A stretch of DNA of 64,000 nucleotides from Mucilaginibacter ginkgonis (lineage in GTDB: Bacteria > Bacteroidota > Bacteroidia > Sphingobacteriales > Sphingobacteriaceae), in the NCBI RefSeq assembly GCF_009754905.2, contig NZ_CP066775.1, positions 3,472,001 to 3,536,000 on the forward strand, read 5' to 3'. Within the stretch, counting starts at the first letter, position 1, and every line of letters starts with the position of its first letter. A model generated the notes under the pieces. The model saw only the letters and a list, made by a program, of their open reading frames with translations, was not told the DNA's origin and made no database searches. Positions 60,306-64,000 of this stretch are shown piece by piece. The translations under genes and the position numbers were made by a program.

Positions 60306-60782
60306 GTGCGATACATCAATTTTGAAGACGACGCTACCGTTTCGCCCGACGATTTTTTTATGAATGAGGCGCTTCGCGAGGCTAAACTGGCCCTCGCCGA
60401 GGACGAGATACCCATTGGTGCCATTGTGGTTTGTAAAGGGCAGATCATTGGCAGGGGGCATAACCTGACAGAGCGGCTCAACGATGTTTCGGCACATGCC
60501 GAAATGCAGGCGCTAACCGCGGCCACCAACTACATAGGCGGCAAATACCTGCCTGACTGTACGCTTTATGTAACCCTGGAGCCTTGTGTAATGTGTGCCG
60601 GTGCAAGTTACTGGTTCCAGGTTGGGCGGATAGTGTTTGGCGCCTACGATGCACGTATGGGTTTCGGCCGTATCAATCAGAAAATTACCCATCCAAAAAC
60701 GCTGATCACAGGTGGCATCCGCGAGAACGAATGTGCCCAACTGGTGCGCGATTTCTTTAAAAGCAGGCGCAACAAAACTTGA
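60306..60782 (+). CDS. tadA: tRNA adenosine(34) deaminase TadA-type nucleoside deaminase
   Basis: A 158-residue zinc deaminase that converts A34 to inosine in tRNA-Arg. The active site is HAEMQAL (His and Glu, about residues 66-72) with EPCVMCAGA (two Cys, about 96-104). DEIPIGAIVV and the RINQKITHP region fit TadA better than cytidine or guanine deaminases. The start is GTG at 60306; the ATG at 60360 is an alternative that removes 18 residues. Confidence 0.88.
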   Translation: MRYINFEDDATVSPDDFFMNEALREAKLALAEDEIPIGAIVVCKGQIIGRGHNLTERLNDVSAHAEMQALTAATNYIGGKYLPDCTLYVTLEPCVMCAGASYWFQVGRIVFGAYDARMGFGRINQKITHPKTLITGGIRENECAQLVRDFFKSRRNKT

Positions 60783-60815
60783 CATTTATTAGAACAAATA
60801 AGTGCCACAGGCCAT

Positions 60816-60823
60816 TATATTTG
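60816..60823 (+). promoter_or_regulatory. -7 box (TATATTTG) for sodA
   Basis: An exact TAnnTTTG match, 31 bases before the sodA ATG, implying a normal leader of about 25 bases. Confidence 0.5.
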
Positions 60824-60854
60824 TGAACATTCTTTAACCTTTAAAAATAGCATT

Positions 60855-61466
60855 ATGGCATTTGAACTTCCTGCGTTACCTTACGCCACAGACGCGCTTG
60901 AACCGCATATCGACAAAATGACCATGGAAATTCACCATGGCAAACACCACCAGGCTTATGTTACCAACCTTAACAAAGCATTGGAAGGTAAACCAGAGGC
61001 TAACAGCAGCATAGAAGAGATCGTTAAAAATATATCTAAGTACCCGGCTGCTGTGCGTAACAATGGCGGCGGCCATTATAACCACTCATTGTTCTGGACA
61101 TTGCTAACACCAAACGGTGGCGGCGAACCTGGCGGTGCCTTGGGCGATGCCATTAAAAGCACTTTCGGTTCATTTGCCGATTTTAAGACCAAAGTGAACG
61201 AGGCGGGTGCTACCCGTTTTGGTTCTGGCTGGGCATGGCTGATCGTCACTGCCGATAAAAAACTGGCTGTGATTTCTACCCCAAACCAGGACAGCCCGTT
61301 AATGGACATTGCCGAAGTTAAGGGCACACCGATCTTCGGTATTGACGTTTGGGAGCATGCGTATTATCTAAAATACCAAAACCGCCGCCCCGATTATCTG
61401 GCAGCCATCTGGAACGTAGTAAACTGGAACCACGTAGCAGAGCTGTACAAAAAAGCAACTGCTTAA
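60855..61466 (+). CDS. sodA: Superoxide dismutase (Fe/Mn family)
   Basis: A 203-residue enzyme that dismutates superoxide. The metal ligands are in HHGKHHQAY (His27), HYNHSLFW (His about 76) and [12 protein letters not shown] (Asp and His). The [10 protein letters not shown] and TPNQDSPLM sequences, with Gln in the second, are features of the manganese or cambialistic type. The length is standard. It has its own promoter box and terminator, so it is monocistronic. Confidence 0.95.
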   Translation: MAFELPALPYATDALEPHIDKMTMEIHHGKHHQAYVTNLNKALEGKPEANSSIEEIVKNISKYPAAVRNNGGGHYNHSLFWTLLTPNGGGEPGGALGDAIKSTFGSFADFKTKVNEAGATRFGSGWAWLIVTADKKLAVISTPNQDSPLMDIAEVKGTPIFGIDVWEHAYYLKYQNRRPDYLAAIWNVVNWNHVAELYKKATA

Positions 61467-61489
61467 TTAAGCAGCTCAAAATAACAGAG

Positions 61490-61523
61490 AAAGCCATCCG
61501 TCAAAAGCGGGTGGCTTTTTTTT
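61490..61523 (+). terminator. Terminator of sodA
   Basis: AAAGCCATCCG pairs with CGGGTGGCTTT (one G-T pair) and is followed by TTTTT, 24 bases after the stop codon. Confidence 0.9.
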
Positions 61524-61648
61524 GGCCTAATACAAATATGAAATTGAAGTCATTGCAAGGAATTGCAGCGTTTAATCTCAACGACACGGCAATCCCGCCG
61601 GTGCTGTAGCTTAATAGCCGTAAGAATTTATCGTAAGGATTAATCCAC

Positions 61649-61752
61649 GTTACCCTCTCCCCGATGGTTATCGTGACCGGGTCGGGCTATACGCTGTGTC
61701 TACTGCGCAGGAGTTTACACTGAGCTTGTCGAAGTGCTTCTGTCCCTAACGC
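61649..61752 (-). repeat. Family B repeat, copy 5 (inverted), with nested segment
   Basis: Read on the minus strand: GCGTTAGGGACAGAAGC, nested ACTTCGACAAGCTCAGTGTA, TCCTGCGCAGTAGACACAGC, GTATAGCCCGACCCGG, then GGGGAGAGGGTAACG. The nested segment is at the same place as in copy 3. Confidence 0.8.
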
Positions 61753-61769
61753 AGACCGGCTTTTTAACT

Positions 61770-61800
61770 CCCTCTCCTTTGGAGAGGGTTGGGGAGAGGC
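61770..61800 (-). repeat. Family A palindromic repeat, copy 6 (inverted)
   Basis: CCCTCTCC-TTT-GGAGAGGG (61770-61788) followed by TTGGGGAGAGGC, the inverse orientation. It lies directly after the stop codon of the minus-strand metallopeptidase gene. Confidence 0.85.
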
Positions 61801-61801
61801 C

Positions 61802-62665
61802 TTACAACCCCATCTCCTTAAACGTATTCCCCTGGGTTAGGTCGCCGGTATCAAAACCTTTTTTAAACCAGTACATGCGCTGCTGAGAACTTCCGTGAGT
61901 AAAGCTATCCGGTTCTACACTGCCGCCGGCCTGCTGCTGCAGGTGGTCGTCGCCAATTTGTTTGGCAGCGTTTAACGCCGATGCAATGTCGCTGCTGTTA
62001 AGCACTAAGCCATTCTGGTGGTACAGGTTTTCGTAATGCGCCCAAACACCGGCATAAAAGTCGGCTTGCAATTCTAAGGCTACCGAGTAGCGGTTGCGCT
62101 CGGCATCGCTGCCGGCCTGCGACTCGGCATTTTCTACTTTTTGCGAAGTGCCTAACAAATTTTGCACGTGATGGCCAACCTCGTGCGCTATCACATAAGC
62201 CTGCGCGAACTCGCCCGGTGCGCCGAAGCGGTTCTTTAATTCGTCATAAAAGTCCAGGTCTATATAAACTTTGCGGTCTTGCGGGCAATAGAATGGGCCC
62301 GTTGCAGAGGTAGCGAAGCCGCAGCCCGCGTCAACCTGCCCGGTAAAGAAATGCAGTATGGGTTTTTCGTACGTTTTTCCTCGCGCGGTAAACAGGCTGT
62401 CCCAAACTTCTTCTGTACCGGCAAGTACCAGCCGCGCTTGTTTCTTCTCGGCACTCTCGGGGCCGGTAACGGGTGCGTTAACCTGTTGCTGACTGTTATT
62501 ATTGCTACCGCCATTTAACAGGCCGCTTGGGTTAATGCCGGTAAAAATATAGATCACCACGCCAATAAGGCCTAAAATACCGCCGCCAAAGGCAAACCCG
62601 CGACCACCGCCGCTGCTGCTGCCTTCTTCTACATTATCGCTCTCGCGACCGCCGAACCATTGCAT
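61802..62665 (-). CDS. YpfJ-family neutral zinc metallopeptidase
   Basis: A 287-residue membrane-anchored protein. It begins MQWFGGRESDNVEEGSS, as the family does, then has a Gly-rich stretch and one membrane helix (about residues 28-46). A low-complexity linker (SNNNSQQQ) leads to the zincin domain with AYVIAHEVGHHVQNLLG (HExxH, near residue 167). SVALELQADFYAGVWAHY supplies the third ligand. Substrate unknown. The stop codon touches a family A repeat. Confidence 0.9.
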   Translation of the reverse strand: MQWFGGRESDNVEEGSSSGGGRGFAFGGGILGLIGVVIYIFTGINPSGLLNGGSNNNSQQQVNAPVTGPESAEKKQARLVLAGTEEVWDSLFTARGKTYEKPILHFFTGQVDAGCGFATSATGPFYCPQDRKVYIDLDFYDELKNRFGAPGEFAQAYVIAHEVGHHVQNLLGTSQKVENAESQAGSDAERNRYSVALELQADFYAGVWAHYENLYHQNGLVLNSSDIASALNAAKQIGDDHLQQQAGGSVEPDSFTHGSSQQRMYWFKKGFDTGDLTQGNTFKEMGL

Positions 62666-62985
62666 AATTTTCAGGATTTTTTAGGATAACAGGGATGCGG
62701 TGTTTTTGTTGAGGGTCAATTAGGGCGTCGCAACGGATATTATCAATTTGAATAAACGTTCGTTCATTTTTGGGCGTTGCCCGTCAACTGACGAGCCCGC
62801 GCTTTCCACTCATAGTCCTCACTGCGCTGCGCTTCATTGCGGGCTATCCGTTTCAATCGCTAACGCACGTACCTTATTCGTTTTGATTCTTGCTTCATAT
62901 AATTGCAAATTTTGCAAAAATCCCAGTGCCGCTTGCTAACTGCCATAAAATCAATAAATTCAGCTTTCTCAACTCATACCGGCAC
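62666..62985. other. 320-base gap before the M28 peptidase gene
   Basis: Contains an inverted family B copy (62772-62866) flanked by A+T-rich sequence. No gene is supported. Confidence 0.65.
62772..62866 (-). repeat. Family B repeat, copy 6 (inverted, B2 subtype)
   Basis: Read on the minus strand: GCGTTAGCGATTGAAACGG, ATAGCCCGCAATG, GAGGACTATGAGTGG, AAAGCGCGGGCTCG, GTCAGTTGACGGGCAACGCCC. It differs from copy 4 within the stems but keeps the same outline. Confidence 0.8.
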
Positions 62986-64000
62986 ATGAAAAAGATATTT
63001 ACCCTTAGTTTACTGGCTTTAGGCACACTTGCACAAGCACAAGACAAGCCCATTACGGGCTTTTCGGCGGCTTCTTCGGCGCAAGAAGTCATCCGTGAAA
63101 AGCAATTCGATCAATCACTAAGCGCCGAACGTATCGGTCAAAATATCAAACAACTGGCCGCCGTTCCGCACCATTTGGGTTCGCCGGGTGGTAAAGCGGT
63201 TGCCGACGCTATTCTGCAGAAATATAAAAGCTACGGGTTAGACGCGCACATAGAAACCTATAACGTTTTGTTCCCTACGCCAAAAACACGGGTACTGGAA
63301 ATGACCGGCCCGACTGCCTACACAGCCGTATTGAAAGAACCTGCTTTGGCAGAAGATGCCACATCGGGCCAGGCAGGGCAGTTGCCTACCTATAACGCAT
63401 GGAGTGCCGACGGTGACGTGACCGGTGAGCTGGTCTTTGTAAACTATGGCCTGCCCGATGATTATGACCAGCTGCAAAAAATGGGAGTGGATGTAAAGGG
63501 CAAAATAGTGATCGCTAAATACGGCCGCTCATGGCGCGGTATAAAACCAAAGGTGGCTTATGAGCATGGCGCTATTGGATGTATCATATATTCAGATCCG
63601 AAAGATGACGGTTACTCGCAGGGCGATGTGTATCCAAAAGGCGCTTACAAAAGTGAGTATGGTGTACAGCGCGGATCGGTGCTGGATATGGTGATCTACC
63701 CCGGTGACCCGCTTACCCCTGGCGAGGGTGCAACAAAAGATGCCAAACGTATAGACCGCCTGCAGGCGCCAACCATATTGAAAATACCGGTGCTGCCAAT
63801 CAGTTACCACGATGCGCAGCCATTCCTGGCAGCGTTGCAGGGCCCTGTCGCACCGGCCGACTGGCGCGGCGGCTTGCCCATTACCTATCACGTAGGCCCG
63901 GGTAAAACAACCGTGCATTTAAAGCTTGAATTTAACTGGGATATGGTGCCTTGTTATGACGTGATCGCCAAAATTAAAGGCTCAAAATATCCCGACGAGT
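62986..64000 (+). CDS. M28-family peptidase, N-terminal part (partial)
   Basis: The first 338 codons of a secreted protein that continues beyond the window. The signal peptide is MKKIFTLSLLALGTLAQAQ. The following region resembles glutamate carboxypeptidase II: the PHHLGSPGGKAVADAIL and YNVLFPTPKTRVLEM segments, a protease-associated domain (about residues 135-270; GELVFVNYGLPDDYDQL, GKIVIAKYGRSWRG, GAIGCIIYSDP) and YDVIAKIKGS, where the zinc peptidase core begins. The catalytic residues lie outside the window. Confidence 0.88.
   Translation, partial: MKKIFTLSLLALGTLAQAQDKPITGFSAASSAQEVIREKQFDQSLSAERIGQNIKQLAAVPHHLGSPGGKAVADAILQKYKSYGLDAHIETYNVLFPTPKTRVLEMTGPTAYTAVLKEPALAEDATSGQAGQLPTYNAWSADGDVTGELVFVNYGLPDDYDQLQKMGVDVKGKIVIAKYGRSWRGIKPKVAYEHGAIGCIIYSDPKDDGYSQGDVYPKGAYKSEYGVQRGSVLDMVIYPGDPLTPGEGATKDAKRIDRLQAPTILKIPVLPISYHDAQPFLAALQGPVAPADWRGGLPITYHVGPGKTTVHLKLEFNWDMVPCYDVIAKIKGSKYPDE

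Larger units (their letters stand above)
61467..61801. other. 335-base gap after sodA
   Basis: Holds the sodA terminator, an inverted family B copy (61649-61752) and an inverted family A copy (61770-61800) that abuts the next gene. Confidence 0.7.

Noticed and set aside
60855..61466. Assignment of sodA as iron-only SodB
   Set aside because: The [10 protein letters not shown] and NQDSPL features point to the Mn or cambialistic type.
62748..62939. Short plus-strand open frame in the gap before the M28 gene
   Set aside because: It is made mostly of an inverted family B repeat and has no protein features.

Overview
The window is a chromosomal segment of a Bacteroidota bacterium, most likely a member of the Sphingobacteriaceae (Mucilaginibacter- or Pedobacter-like; genus is inference). 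The pointers are an ExbD-ExbD-TonB cluster followed by a PstS-like lipoprotein and a TPR protein, the gliding/type IX secretion genes gldJ and porV, the long Bacteroidota form of IspG, a complete 14-gene nuo operon with a short NuoG, TAnnTTTG-type -7 promoter boxes and few Shine-Dalgarno sites. I see no rRNA, tRNA, CRISPR array, prophage or transposase gene.

Layout. 1-4.4 kb: end of a TonB energy-transduction operon. 4.4-17.9 kb: nuoA to nuoN, the proton-pumping NADH:quinone oxidoreductase, interrupted by a four-helix-bundle (S23-type) gene between nuoF and nuoG and by palindromic repeats between nuoK and nuoL. 17.9-22.5 kb: housekeeping (DedA, pyrophosphatase, CNNM/CorC, RsmE, DUF4159, biotin carrier). 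22.5-31 kb: gldJ and porV divergent, then ispF, a pyruvate oxidase-like TPP enzyme and ispG. 31-49 kb: mostly minus-strand envelope, peptidase and salvage genes (M1 peptidase/HupE/DUF6702 cluster, Gfo/Idh oxidoreductase, OmpA lipoprotein, dipeptide epimerase, rhomboid, M14 peptidase, GIY-YIG, PepT, ArsB-like carrier, TlpA protein, acyl-CoA dehydrogenase). 49-64 kb: XRE regulator, M13 peptidase, PnuC plus ribosylnicotinamide kinase, an ECF sigma/anti-sigma/surface-protein operon, RlmI, an isolated A+T-rich AAA ATPase with a C-terminal HEPN-like motif, CsaA, TadA, SodA, YpfJ-type metallopeptidase and the start of an M28 peptidase.

The most unusual layer is an abundance of interspersed palindromic DNA. 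Family A (core CCCTCTCCGAAGGAGAGGG) has four intergenic copies and two further copies inside ispG that are read through in frame. Family B (GCGTTAGGGA ... AGCGGATGGCCCG ... GGGCAACGCC) has six copies between 39.8 and 62.9 kb and looks like a structured RNA or DNA element. Family C consists of TGTCAT-ended hairpin elements. Two small genes sit precisely between inverted repeats: a GIY-YIG nuclease domain (43417-43826) and the S23-type protein in the nuo operon (9062-9458). These look like compact gene-bearing palindromic elements. A second theme is promoters: several genes have a TAnnTTTG box only 4-6 bases before the ATG, which predicts leaderless mRNAs.
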